A DNA stretch of 64,000 nucleotides from Actinotalea caeni (GTDB lineage Bacteria; Actinomycetota; Actinomycetes; Actinomycetales; Beutenbergiaceae), in the NCBI RefSeq assembly GCF_009733795.1, contig NZ_WNXX01000016.1, forward strand, positions 19,145 through 83,144. The letters run 5' to 3'. The notes beneath the pieces are model-generated. The model saw only the letters and a list, made by a program, of their open reading frames with translations, was not told where the DNA came from and made no database searches. The stretch's first letter is position 1; each line of letters begins with the position of its first letter. Below, piece after piece: positions 34,842 through 43,615 of the stretch. The position numbers and the translations under genes are program-made.

Positions 34842-36106
34842 TACTCCTCGTCGTCGTCGAGGTCGCCGCTGATCGCGCGCAGCGTGGCGGTGTCGAGCTC
34901 GAGGATCGCCTCCTCGTCCGGGCGGTTCGGCAGCACGTTGTTCACGTAGGCGGCGACCGCCTCGCTCGTGGGGATGTCGTGCCCCGCCTTCTCCGCGAGG
35001 TACCAGCGGTGCTCGAGGATCTCGTGGAACGCCTCGGCCGGCTCGAGCTTGCGCCGCAGGTTCGGCGGGATCGAGGCGATCGTGGGCTCGAAGACCTCGG
35101 TCAGCCAGTCGTGGGCGACGATCTCCTCGTCCTCGCCGAGCCGGTCGGTCGCGACCCGGTAGGTGTCCATGTCGTTGAGCAGCCGGCGCGCCTGGTTCTC
35201 CTGCACGTCGAGCCCGGTGAGCCGCATCAGCCGGCGGTGGTGGTGGCCGGCGTCGACGACCTTCGGCTGGATCTGCACCGTGGTGCCGTCCACGTCCGTG
35301 GTCATCTGCAGCTCGCCCACGTCGAAGCCGAGCTGGTTGAGGCGCTGGATGCGCGCGGACACGCGCCACCGCTCGTCGGCCGAGAACTCCTCGGCCTCGG
35401 TGAGCTCCTTCCAGAGCTCGGTGTAGCGCTGCACGAGCATCCCGCCGATCTCGACGGTGTCCTCGACGTCCTGGAGCAGCCCGCCCGCCTCGAGGTCCAT
35501 GAGCTCGCCGATGATGTTGACGCGTGCGATCTCGAGGTCGTACTCGCGCTGGCCACGGGTGAGCTCGGGGTGCAGGTCACCGGTCTCGGCGTCGACCAGG
35601 TAGGCGGAGAACGCGCCCGCGTCGCGCCGGAACAGCGTGTTCGACAGCGACACGTCGCCCCAGTAGAAGCCCGTGAGGTGCAGCCGCACCAGCAGCACGG
35701 CGAGCGCGTCGATGAGCCGCGTCACCATGTCCGGGGCCAGGTAGCGGGAGAACAGCGCGCGGTAGGGCAGCGAGAAGCGCAGGTGCTTGGTGATGAGCAC
35801 CGAGTCCAGCGGCTCGCCGTCGCGGGACGTGCGGCCCGTGATGACGCCGACCGGCTCGACCGCGGGCACGTCCAGGCGCTGCAGGCTGCGCAGCAGCCCG
35901 TACTCGCGGTGCGCGACGCTCTCGCCGATCTCCTTGATGGCGATCACGCGACCGGACATCCGCACGAACCGCACGACGTGGCGGGAGATGCCTCGGGGGA
36001 GGGCGGCGAGGATGTCCTCGGGCCACTCGGCCAGCGGGATGTGCCACGGCAGGTCGAGCAGCGCCGGGTCGGGCGCGGCGGCAGTGATCTGGAGCGCGGC
36101 CGGCAT
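34841..36106 (-). CDS. DUF4032 protein with a kinase-like N-terminal half
   Basis: The 421-residue protein combines a kinase-like lipopolysaccharide-kinase-type fold with the C-terminal DUF4032 domain typical of actinobacteria. Kinase-like marks are VIAIKEIGES (Lys), ITKHLRFSLPYR (hinge region), TGFYWGDVSLSNTLF (catalytic-loop-like, Asp and Asn kept) and AYLVDAETGDLHPEL (metal Asp). The function is unknown. CAGACT lies 7 bases before the ATG at 36106, so it looks leaderless. It follows the sugar ATPase gene but is separated by a strong hairpin, so it is expressed independently. Confidence 0.85.
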   Translation of the reverse strand: MPAALQITAAAPDPALLDLPWHIPLAEWPEDILAALPRGISRHVVRFVRMSGRVIAIKEIGESVAHREYGLLRSLQRLDVPAVEPVGVITGRTSRDGEPLDSVLITKHLRFSLPYRALFSRYLAPDMVTRLIDALAVLLVRLHLTGFYWGDVSLSNTLFRRDAGAFSAYLVDAETGDLHPELTRGQREYDLEIARVNIIGELMDLEAGGLLQDVEDTVEIGGMLVQRYTELWKELTEAEEFSADERWRVSARIQRLNQLGFDVGELQMTTDVDGTTVQIQPKVVDAGHHHRRLMRLTGLDVQENQARRLLNDMDTYRVATDRLGEDEEIVAHDWLTEVFEPTIASIPPNLRRKLEPAEAFHEILEHRWYLAEKAGHDIPTSEAVAAYVNNVLPNRPDEEAILELDTATLRAISGDLDDDEE

Positions 36107-36249
36107 GCCCCCAAGTCTGTCAGGCCCGCCACGGGCGGCCTAGCGAGATCCGCGCCGTGTGCGACAGGTCATAACGCCTCCGGCCGCCGCGGCCGGGCGT
36201 CGGCACCCCGCGGCGCCGGGTCGACGGCGCGGGGAGGCGCCCGGAGACG

Positions 36250-36287
36250 CCACGAGGGGCGGGCCCGTACGGACCCGCCCCTCGTGG
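36250..36287. terminator. Long hairpin terminator after msmK
   Basis: Arms at 36250-36268 and 36269-36287 are complementary at all but one of 19 positions. It lies just beyond the leftward msmK stop. It is one of the strongest hairpins in the window. Confidence 0.85.
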
Positions 36288-36303
36288 GCTGTGACGTCGA
36301 CCG

Positions 36304-37428
<1,125 letters not shown>

Positions 37429-37478
37429 GGTGGCTGTCCCTTCACCGGCAGGTACGTGCCGGACGATCCGTCGTGAAG

Positions 37479-37498
37479 GTGTCAGAACGCTCTGACAC
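37479..37498. promoter_or_regulatory. 20-bp palindrome GTGTCAGA-ACGC-TCTGACAC, LacI-type operator candidate
   Basis: Perfect 8-bp arms flank a 4-base centre with a CpG at its middle, the form of LacI-family operators. It lies 51-70 bases upstream of the msmK start, in its promoter or leader. Sugar ATPase genes in Streptomyces are also under such control. No regulator gene is nearby, so the binder must be encoded elsewhere. A weaker 7-bp hairpin follows at 37499-37518. Confidence 0.7.
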
Positions 37499-37645
37499 GG
37501 CTCGCTGGGTCGCGAGCCGGGCCCAGTGTTGCACATCTGGCGACCACTCGTGACCTCGGTCACACCGACGCCGTGACGGCCGAGGTGGTGCGCCCTCCCG
37601 GGAGCCGCGAGATCACGCGCCAAGGCCGTCGTCGACGCCCGCGGT

Positions 37646-37666
37646 GAGACCCGTCGGCAGGGTCTC
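37646..37666. terminator. Hairpin downstream of otsB
   Basis: GAGACCC (37646-37652) and GGGTCTC (37660-37666) pair with a 7-base loop, about 45 bases after the leftward otsB stop. The remaining intergenic bases show no gene. Confidence 0.5.
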
Positions 37667-37712
37667 GACAGCCGGACGAGGGGACGTCGCAGGGCTGGTG
37701 GGAGTGACTCCG

Positions 37713-38504
37713 TCAGCCCAGCACGAGATCGGCGAGGCGGTCGAGCGCGAGGCCCAGCGCGGCCGGGTCCGGCACCCGGTGCGCGGCGCGGGTCTCGCCG
37801 TCGCCGACCTTGACGCCGACGTCGTCGGGACCGAGGACGGCGAACGCGTCCTCGTCGGTGACGTCGTCGCCGGCGTAGAGCACACCCGCGGCGTCGAGCT
37901 CGTGCCGCAGCAGGTCGAGCGCGGTGCCCTTCGTCGCCTCCAGCACGCTCAGCTCCACGACGCGCTTGCCGTGCAGCACGCGCACGCCCTGCCGGCCGGC
38001 CACCGCGTCGAGGACGCGCTGCTCGAGCGCGGCCGCGGCGTCGTCGGGCATGCGGCGCGTGTGCACGACGGCGCCCGCCGGCTTGTGCTCGACCCACGCC
38101 TGCGGCTCGGGCTCGGCCAGCGCGCTCACGGTCGCGGTGAGCGCCTCGAGGTCGGCCCGCTGCTCCTCGGTGAGGTCGGGCGTGCGGGTCTGCGGGGTGC
38201 CGTCGTCGCCGACGACGCCGCGCTCGGCGCCGTGGCTGCCGACCAGCAGCGTGCCGCGCGGCGGGTCGGCGACCGCGACGAGGTCGGCGAGGTGCCGCCC
38301 GGAGACCAGCGCGACCCGGGTCGCGGGCGCACCGACCAGCCGGCGGACCGCCGCGGCCGACGCCGGCAGCGGGCGGGCGTCGTCGGGCCGCTCGACGATC
38401 GGCGCGAGCACGCCGTCGAAGTCCAGCGCGACGAGCCGGCTGCGGGCGGCGGCGAGCGCGGTCAGCGCGTCGTCGAGGTGCGGGTCGAGTGCGGTGTCAG
38501 ACAT
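37713..38504 (-). CDS. otsB: Trehalose-6-phosphate phosphatase
   Basis: OtsB removes phosphate from trehalose-6-phosphate. The 263-residue HAD-superfamily protein has motif 1 LVALDFDGVLAPIVERP (nucleophile Asp; Val in place of the common Thr), motif 2 VALVSGR, the cap region VEHKPAGAVVHTRR and motif 4 LYAGDDVTDEDAFAVLG. It overlaps otsA by 8 bases, so both steps of trehalose synthesis are coupled. Trehalose protects against osmotic and drought stress. Confidence 0.95.
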   Translation of the reverse strand: MSDTALDPHLDDALTALAAARSRLVALDFDGVLAPIVERPDDARPLPASAAAVRRLVGAPATRVALVSGRHLADLVAVADPPRGTLLVGSHGAERGVVGDDGTPQTRTPDLTEEQRADLEALTATVSALAEPEPQAWVEHKPAGAVVHTRRMPDDAAAALEQRVLDAVAGRQGVRVLHGKRVVELSVLEATKGTALDLLRHELDAAGVLYAGDDVTDEDAFAVLGPDDVGVKVGDGETRAAHRVPDPAALGLALDRLADLVLG

Positions 38505-39927
38505 CGGTGCGCGGGGTGGTGGCGAGCGCGTCGAGGAACATCTTCGCCCAGCTCGCCACGTCGTGGTCCATCACGCGCTTGCGCATCGCCCGCATCCGCC
38601 GGCGGCGCTCGGCGTGCGGCATGTCGATCGCGGCGAGGATCGTGCGCTTGAGGCCCTCGATGTCGTGCGGGTTGACCAGCAGCGCCTGGGTGAGCTCGTC
38701 GGCGGCGCCGGTGAACTCCGAGAGCACCAGGACGCCGTCGAGGTCGGCCCGGGCGGCCACGTACTCCTTGGCGACCAGGTTCATGCCGTCGCGCAGCGCG
38801 GTGACGAGCATGACGTCGGCGGCGCGGTACATCGCCGCCATCTCCTCGGCGGGGTAGGAGTGGTGAAGGTAGTGGATCGCCGGCCGGCCGAGCGCGGAGT
38901 AGTCGCCGTTGATGCGTCCCACGGTGACCTCGACCTGGCGGCGCAGCTCGGCGTACTCCTCGACGTGCTCACGGCTCGGGCTGGCGATCTGCACGAACGT
39001 GGTGCCGGGCGGGCGCAGCTTGCCGTCGGCCAGCAGCTCGCCGTAGGCCTTGATGCGGTGCCGGATGCCCTTGGTGTAGTCGAGCCGGTCGACCCCGAGC
39101 AGGAGCACGTCGGGGGAGCCGAGCTCCTCGCGGATCTCCAGGGCGCGCTTCTCGACCTCCGGGCGCGCCGCGAGGTCCTCGAACGCGGCGCTGTCGATCG
39201 CGATCGGGAACCGCTCCGCGCGCACGTACCGGTCCGGGCGGCCGCGACGCTTGATCGTCGCCACGCTGCCGCGCGTGCTGAACTCGGTGAACCGGCGCAC
39301 GGCGCGCAGGAAGTTCGACGCGTCGCCGGTGCGCTGGAACCCGACGAGGTCGGCACCGAGCAGGCCGTTGACGATGTCGGCGCGCCACGGGAGCTGGCCG
39401 AACAGCTCGACCGGCGGGAACGGGATGTGGTGGAAGTACCCGATCCGCAGGTCGGGCCGCAGCTGCCGCAGCAGCCGGGGCACGAGCTGCAGCTGGTAGT
39501 CCTGCACCCAGACCAGCGCGCCCTTCGGCGCCGCCTCGGCCGCGGCCTCCGCGAACTTCGTGTTGACCTGCACGTAGCTGGTCCACCAGTCGCGGTGGTA
39601 CTCGGGGTCGACGATGACGTCGTGGTACAGCGGCCAGATCGTCGCGTTGGAGAAGCCCTCGTAGTAGCGCTTGACCTCCTGGCGGGTCAGCGCCACCGGG
39701 TGCACGTCGATGCCGTCGGCGGTGAACGGGTCCAGCTCCAGGCCGGCCTTGCCGGGCCAGCCGACCCAGGTGCCGCCGGTGCGCTGCATGATCGGCGCGA
39801 GCGCCGTCACGAGCCCGCCGGGGGACCGCGTCCACGTGGTCCGCGCGTCGTCGCCCGTGCCTTCTGTGGTCTCCTCGACCGGCAGACGGTTGGCGACGAC
39901 CACGAGATCCGCGTGCGAGCTGGGCAT
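38497..39927 (-). CDS. otsA: Trehalose-6-phosphate synthase
   Basis: OtsA makes trehalose-6-phosphate from a nucleotide sugar and glucose-6-phosphate. The 476-residue GT20 protein has VVVANRLPVEE and SPGGLVTAL at the N terminus, VWVQDYQLQLVPRLLRQ, YFHHIPFPPVELF, LLGVDRLDYTKGIRHRIKAY and TALRDGMNLVAKEYVAA. ATG 39927 lies 7 bases after TACGCT on the minus strand, so it is probably leaderless. The divergent kinase gene starts 77 bp away. Confidence 0.96.
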   Translation of the reverse strand: MPSSHADLVVVANRLPVEETTEGTGDDARTTWTRSPGGLVTALAPIMQRTGGTWVGWPGKAGLELDPFTADGIDVHPVALTRQEVKRYYEGFSNATIWPLYHDVIVDPEYHRDWWTSYVQVNTKFAEAAAEAAPKGALVWVQDYQLQLVPRLLRQLRPDLRIGYFHHIPFPPVELFGQLPWRADIVNGLLGADLVGFQRTGDASNFLRAVRRFTEFSTRGSVATIKRRGRPDRYVRAERFPIAIDSAAFEDLAARPEVEKRALEIREELGSPDVLLLGVDRLDYTKGIRHRIKAYGELLADGKLRPPGTTFVQIASPSREHVEEYAELRRQVEVTVGRINGDYSALGRPAIHYLHHSYPAEEMAAMYRAADVMLVTALRDGMNLVAKEYVAARADLDGVLVLSEFTGAADELTQALLVNPHDIEGLKRTILAAIDMPHAERRRRMRAMRKRVMDHDVASWAKMFLDALATTPRTDV

Positions 39928-40004
39928 GCCGCCGAGCGTAACGAAGTGGGCACGCGCCTCCGGCCGCCGCAGGATCCGGCGCGCGGTGGCGTAACTTGCC
40001 TGGT

Positions 40005-41726
40005 GTGGAGCACCCTGAGCACGGCTCCGCCCCCGCCCCAGCGCGCCGCGCGGTCGGGGGTTACGAGCTCGTGCGCGTGCTCGGCTCCGGCGGCATGGGC
40101 ACCGTCTACGAGGCGATCGACGCCGACGGGCGCAGCGTGGCGCTCAAGCTGCTGCACCCGGCGTTCAGCACCGACGACGCGGCGCGCGAGCGCCTGCGCC
40201 GCGAGGTCGCGACCCTGCACCGGGTGCGCGGCGCGCGGGTGGCACGCGTGCTCGACGCCGAGGCCGACTCCGACGAGGCGTTCGTCGTCACCGAGCTGAT
40301 CGACGGGGAGTCGCTCGACCACTCGATCCGCACGCACGGGCCGATGGACGCCGAGGAGCTGTGCGACCTCGCCGAGGGGCTCGCCACCGCGCTGGAGCAG
40401 ATCCACGCCGTCGGCGTCGTGCACCGCGACATGAAGCCGGGCAACGTCATGCTCACCGACGACGGCCCGGTCGTGATCGACTTCGGGATCTCCCAGGTGG
40501 CCGACGACGCCCGGCTCACCCAGACCGGCCTGGTCACCGGTACCCCCGGCTACGTCGACCCGCAGGTGCTCGCCGGCGGTGTGCCCGATGCCGCGGGGGA
40601 CTGGTGGGGGTGGGCCGCGGTGCTGCTGTTCGCCGCCACCGGTCGCGCGCCGTTCGGGACCGGGCCGCTGTCCGCCGTGCTCGCACGCGTCGAGACCGGC
40701 CGCGCCGACGTCGACGGGCTGCCGCCGCGACTCGGGCAGGTGCTGCGCCGTGCGCTCCACCCGGACCCGACGCTGCGGATGCCGCACGGGTCGGTGCTGC
40801 GCGCGCTCTCCGACGTCCGTGACGGCCGCGACCTCACCCAGGTCGTCGACGTCGCGAACCCGCCGGTCGCGGCCGGCCCGCTGCCGCCGAGCTTCGCACC
40901 CGGTGGCGACGCCGCGGGTGACCGCGACGGCGTCGGCCGGACCCGCGTGATGCCGGCGGAGCCGCCGCCGGTCGCGGCCGGGGAGCCGGCGGAGGTGCCG
41001 CCGTGGGTGTCCCAGCAGCCGGAGACCGCCCTCGCGGGTCCACCGGTCCCAGCGGCGCAGCCGCAGCACCCGTTCCCGGCCGAGCCGCCCGTCCCGGCAC
41101 CGGTGCCGGGGCCGCCGGCACCGGCCGACCCGCAGCCCGGTGACCCGCTCGCCGACTGGCCGGGGTGGGCGCGACCGGCGCGCTCGCGGCCCGGCATCAC
41201 GCTCGCGTGGTGGCCGGCCGTCGTCGGGCTCGGCATGCTGTGGCCGGGGTGGGCGCTGCTGACGTTCGGGCTCGTGCTCGTCGTGCTCGCGACCGTCGGC
41301 TCCTCGGCGCGGGCGCTGCGCAACCGGCGGCTGCGCCGCGGCGTGCGCCGCTCCGACCTCGCGGTGACGTCGCTCGCCACCCCGCTGCACCTGCTGATCG
41401 CGATCGCGATGCTGGTCCCGGGTGCGGTCGTCGGGGTGCTCGGCGGCGGGATCGTGTGGGGGCTGCTGTCGCCGTCGGGCGTCACCCCGCTGCTCATGCT
41501 GCTCGTCATGTCGGTGACGACCGCGCTCGCGTGGTGGACGCCGTCCAGCCAGACCGCGCGCGAGGGCGGTTGGGCCGTGCTGGGCGTGCTCGCACCGACG
41601 CGCGGCAGCGCGTGGGTGTGGGTCGTCGTCGGGCTCGCGGTCGCGACCGCGACGATCACCGCGGCGCTGCTCGCCGACCCGACCCCGGTGTGGGCGCCGC
41701 TCCCGGTGCCGCCGGTTCCCAGGTGA
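40005..41726 (+). CDS. Ser/Thr protein kinase with a polytopic C-terminal membrane domain
   Basis: The 573-residue protein has a PknB-like kinase domain (residues ~20-270): GSGGMGTVYEA, Lys48 in SVALK, VVHRDMKPGNVML (140-150), IDFGISQV and an activation loop with TQTGLVTGTPGYVDP. A Pro/Ala-rich linker follows. The last ~190 residues hold about five membrane helices. Most actinobacterial kinases have one helix and an outer sensor, so this layout is unusual. GTG 40005 lies 7 bases after TAACTT. The ligand and targets are unknown. Confidence 0.9.
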   Translation: MEHPEHGSAPAPARRAVGGYELVRVLGSGGMGTVYEAIDADGRSVALKLLHPAFSTDDAARERLRREVATLHRVRGARVARVLDAEADSDEAFVVTELIDGESLDHSIRTHGPMDAEELCDLAEGLATALEQIHAVGVVHRDMKPGNVMLTDDGPVVIDFGISQVADDARLTQTGLVTGTPGYVDPQVLAGGVPDAAGDWWGWAAVLLFAATGRAPFGTGPLSAVLARVETGRADVDGLPPRLGQVLRRALHPDPTLRMPHGSVLRALSDVRDGRDLTQVVDVANPPVAAGPLPPSFAPGGDAAGDRDGVGRTRVMPAEPPPVAAGEPAEVPPWVSQQPETALAGPPVPAAQPQHPFPAEPPVPAPVPGPPAPADPQPGDPLADWPGWARPARSRPGITLAWWPAVVGLGMLWPGWALLTFGLVLVVLATVGSSARALRNRRLRRGVRRSDLAVTSLATPLHLLIAIAMLVPGAVVGVLGGGIVWGLLSPSGVTPLLMLLVMSVTTALAWWTPSSQTAREGGWAVLGVLAPTRGSAWVWVVVGLAVATATITAALLADPTPVWAPLPVPPVPR

Positions 41727-41842
41727 CTCACAGGATCGTTACGTAGACTCTGGCCGCTCGGGGCGCACGAACGCGCACGGGCGCCCTGACCGAAAGCCCG
41801 CCGTCGACGGTTGCGTCGACCACCTCGTGGAGACGTGTGCCC

Positions 41843-42634
41843 ATGCCCGCCAACGAGCCCCGCAAGACCAAGGCCGACCGCCGCGAGGCGGCACGCCGCG
41901 AGGCGGAGCGGCTCGCCGCCAAGCAGAAGGCGACCGAGAGCCGCAACCGCATCGTCATCGCCGTGGTGTCGGTCGTCGTCGTCGCGCTCGTCGTCGTCGC
42001 CGGGGTGCTGATCTGGCGCGAGTCGCAGCGCACGCTGCTGACCGACTTCGAGGGCGCCCGCCCGGCGGGGTCCACCGACACCGGCGGCATCACCTTCGGC
42101 TCCGACCTCGAGGCCGGGTCGACCAACGAGGGCGCCCCCGAGGTCGACGTCTACATCGACTTCATGTGCCCGGTGTGCGGCCAGTACGACGCGGTCAACC
42201 GCGAGGACATCCGCACGATGCTCAGCGAGGGCGAGGCCACCGTCAGCTTCCACCCGCTGAACTTCCTCGACGGGTACTCGCTCGGCACCCAGTACTCGAC
42301 GCGCGCCGCGAACGCCTTCGCGACCGTGGCGACCGACGCGCCCGACGCTGCGCTCGACTTCCTCGAGGCGCTCTTCGACAACCAGCCGGCCGAGCAGACC
42401 GAGGGACTCGGCGACGAGGAGCTCGCCTCGATCGCGGTCGAGGTCGGCGTGCCGCAGGAGGTCGCGGACACGTTCGCGTCGGGCACGTACGTCGACTGGG
42501 TCGCGGTCGCCTCCGACCAGGCGCGCAACGACGGGGTCACCGGCACCCCGACCACCTTCATCGACGGCTCGCGGTGGACCGGTGCGTGGAACCAGCCGGG
42601 CGTGCTGCTGCAGGCGGTCCGGGACGCCGCCTAG
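41843..42634 (+). CDS. DsbA-like membrane-anchored thioredoxin-fold oxidoreductase
   Basis: The 263-residue protein has a charged cytoplasmic start (REAARREAERLAAKQKA), one membrane helix (about 37-57) and an extracellular DsbA-type domain with the redox site VDVYIDFMCPVCGQYD (Cys109, Cys112) and the cis-Pro motif GVTGTPTTFIDG. It should oxidise or isomerise disulfides of exported proteins. A -10-like TAGACT (41744-41749) lies in the 116-bp leader. The next gene is a paralogue that lost the cysteines. Confidence 0.92.
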   Translation: MPANEPRKTKADRREAARREAERLAAKQKATESRNRIVIAVVSVVVVALVVVAGVLIWRESQRTLLTDFEGARPAGSTDTGGITFGSDLEAGSTNEGAPEVDVYIDFMCPVCGQYDAVNREDIRTMLSEGEATVSFHPLNFLDGYSLGTQYSTRAANAFATVATDAPDAALDFLEALFDNQPAEQTEGLGDEELASIAVEVGVPQEVADTFASGTYVDWVAVASDQARNDGVTGTPTTFIDGSRWTGAWNQPGVLLQAVRDAA

Positions 42635-42639
42635 CCGCG

Positions 42640-43407
42640 ATGTCGCAGCGCAGGAAGGCGAAGGCGGCCTCCCGGCGTGAGGAGGCCCGCCGCGAGGCGG
42701 AACGGCTGCTGCGGCAGGCGCGGCGCCGCCGGGGGCTGGCCGTGCTCGGCGTCGTGCTGCTCGTCGTCGGGCTCGCGGTCGCCGGCGTGATCATCTGGCA
42801 GGGCGCCCAGGCGACCTATCTCGACGACGTCTCCCGCCGCCCGCAGGGCTCCGACACCAGCGGCGGCATCCCGGTCTCGGCCGACGGCGTGCCCGGCACC
42901 GCGCCCGACGCGCCACGGCTCGACGTCTACCTCGATGTGCAGTCGCCCGCGTCGGTCGCGTTCTGGACCGCGCAGGCCGAGGACCTGGAGCGGCTGCGCG
43001 CCGACGGCACGGTCGCGCTGTGGCTGCATCTCGTCGGGTTCGTCGACGGCGGCATCAACGGGTTCTCGACGCGGGCCGGCGAGGCCGCGGTCGTCGTCGC
43101 GGACCGCTCGCCCGAGCAGTTCCTCGCGTTCCTCGACGGCGCCTTCGCCCGGCGCGCCGCGGGGGCCGAGAAGCTCAACGACCCCGACCTGGCCGAGCTC
43201 GGACTGGAGGTCGGTGTCTCGCAGGACGTCGTGGACAAGTTCACCGACGGACTGTTCGACCGCTGGTTCGTCGCCGCCACCCAGCAGGCGGAGCGCGACG
43301 GCGTCGAGGACACCCCGACGATCCGGCTCGACGGACGCACCATCGAGGCCGACTGGGCCGCCGAGGGCGCGCTCGCGGAGGCGGTCGGGACCGCCGTCGC
43401 GGGCTGA
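42640..43407 (+). CDS. DsbA-like paralogue lacking the CxxC redox site
   Basis: This 255-residue protein is built like its upstream neighbour: a charged start (SRREEARREAERLLRQ), one membrane helix (about 32-53), the linker SDTSGGIPV and a thioredoxin-like domain. Where the neighbour has FMCPVCGQY, this one has VQSPASVAF (residues 102-105 SPAS), so both catalytic cysteines are gone. The cis-Pro region GVEDTPTIRLDG is kept. It cannot do thiol chemistry and may be a partner, chaperone or decoy of the active one. The ATG lies 5 bases after the previous stop, so they are co-transcribed. Confidence 0.85.
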   Translation: MSQRRKAKAASRREEARREAERLLRQARRRRGLAVLGVVLLVVGLAVAGVIIWQGAQATYLDDVSRRPQGSDTSGGIPVSADGVPGTAPDAPRLDVYLDVQSPASVAFWTAQAEDLERLRADGTVALWLHLVGFVDGGINGFSTRAGEAAVVVADRSPEQFLAFLDGAFARRAAGAEKLNDPDLAELGLEVGVSQDVVDKFTDGLFDRWFVAATQQAERDGVEDTPTIRLDGRTIEADWAAEGALAEAVGTAVAG

Positions 43408-43464
43408 CGCCGGGGAGCCGCACGGGGACGCGGCTACGATGACTCCGCCCGGACCCCGGTCCGC

Positions 43465-43538
43465 GCCGCGTTAGCTCAGCTGGCCAGAGCGTCCGCCTTG
43501 TAAGCGGAGGGTCGTCGGTTCGAATCCGACACGCGGCT
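43465..43538 (+). tRNA. tRNA-Thr (anticodon TGT)
   Basis: The 74-nt gene folds into a full cloverleaf: acceptor GCCGCGT / ACGCGGC, D arm GCTC...GAGC, anticodon stem TCCGC / GCGGA with loop CTTGTAA (anticodon TGT at 43499-43501) and T arm GTCGG-TTCGAAT-CCGAC. The discriminator is T and CCA is not encoded. TACGAT at 43435-43440 is a likely -10. Confidence 0.96.
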
Positions 43539-43615
43539 CCCGTCCCGTCCACCTCGCCCTGCCCGTGACCGGCGCGCGAGGAGGCGCCGCCCGCAGCAGG
43601 CCTAGGCTGACGCCC

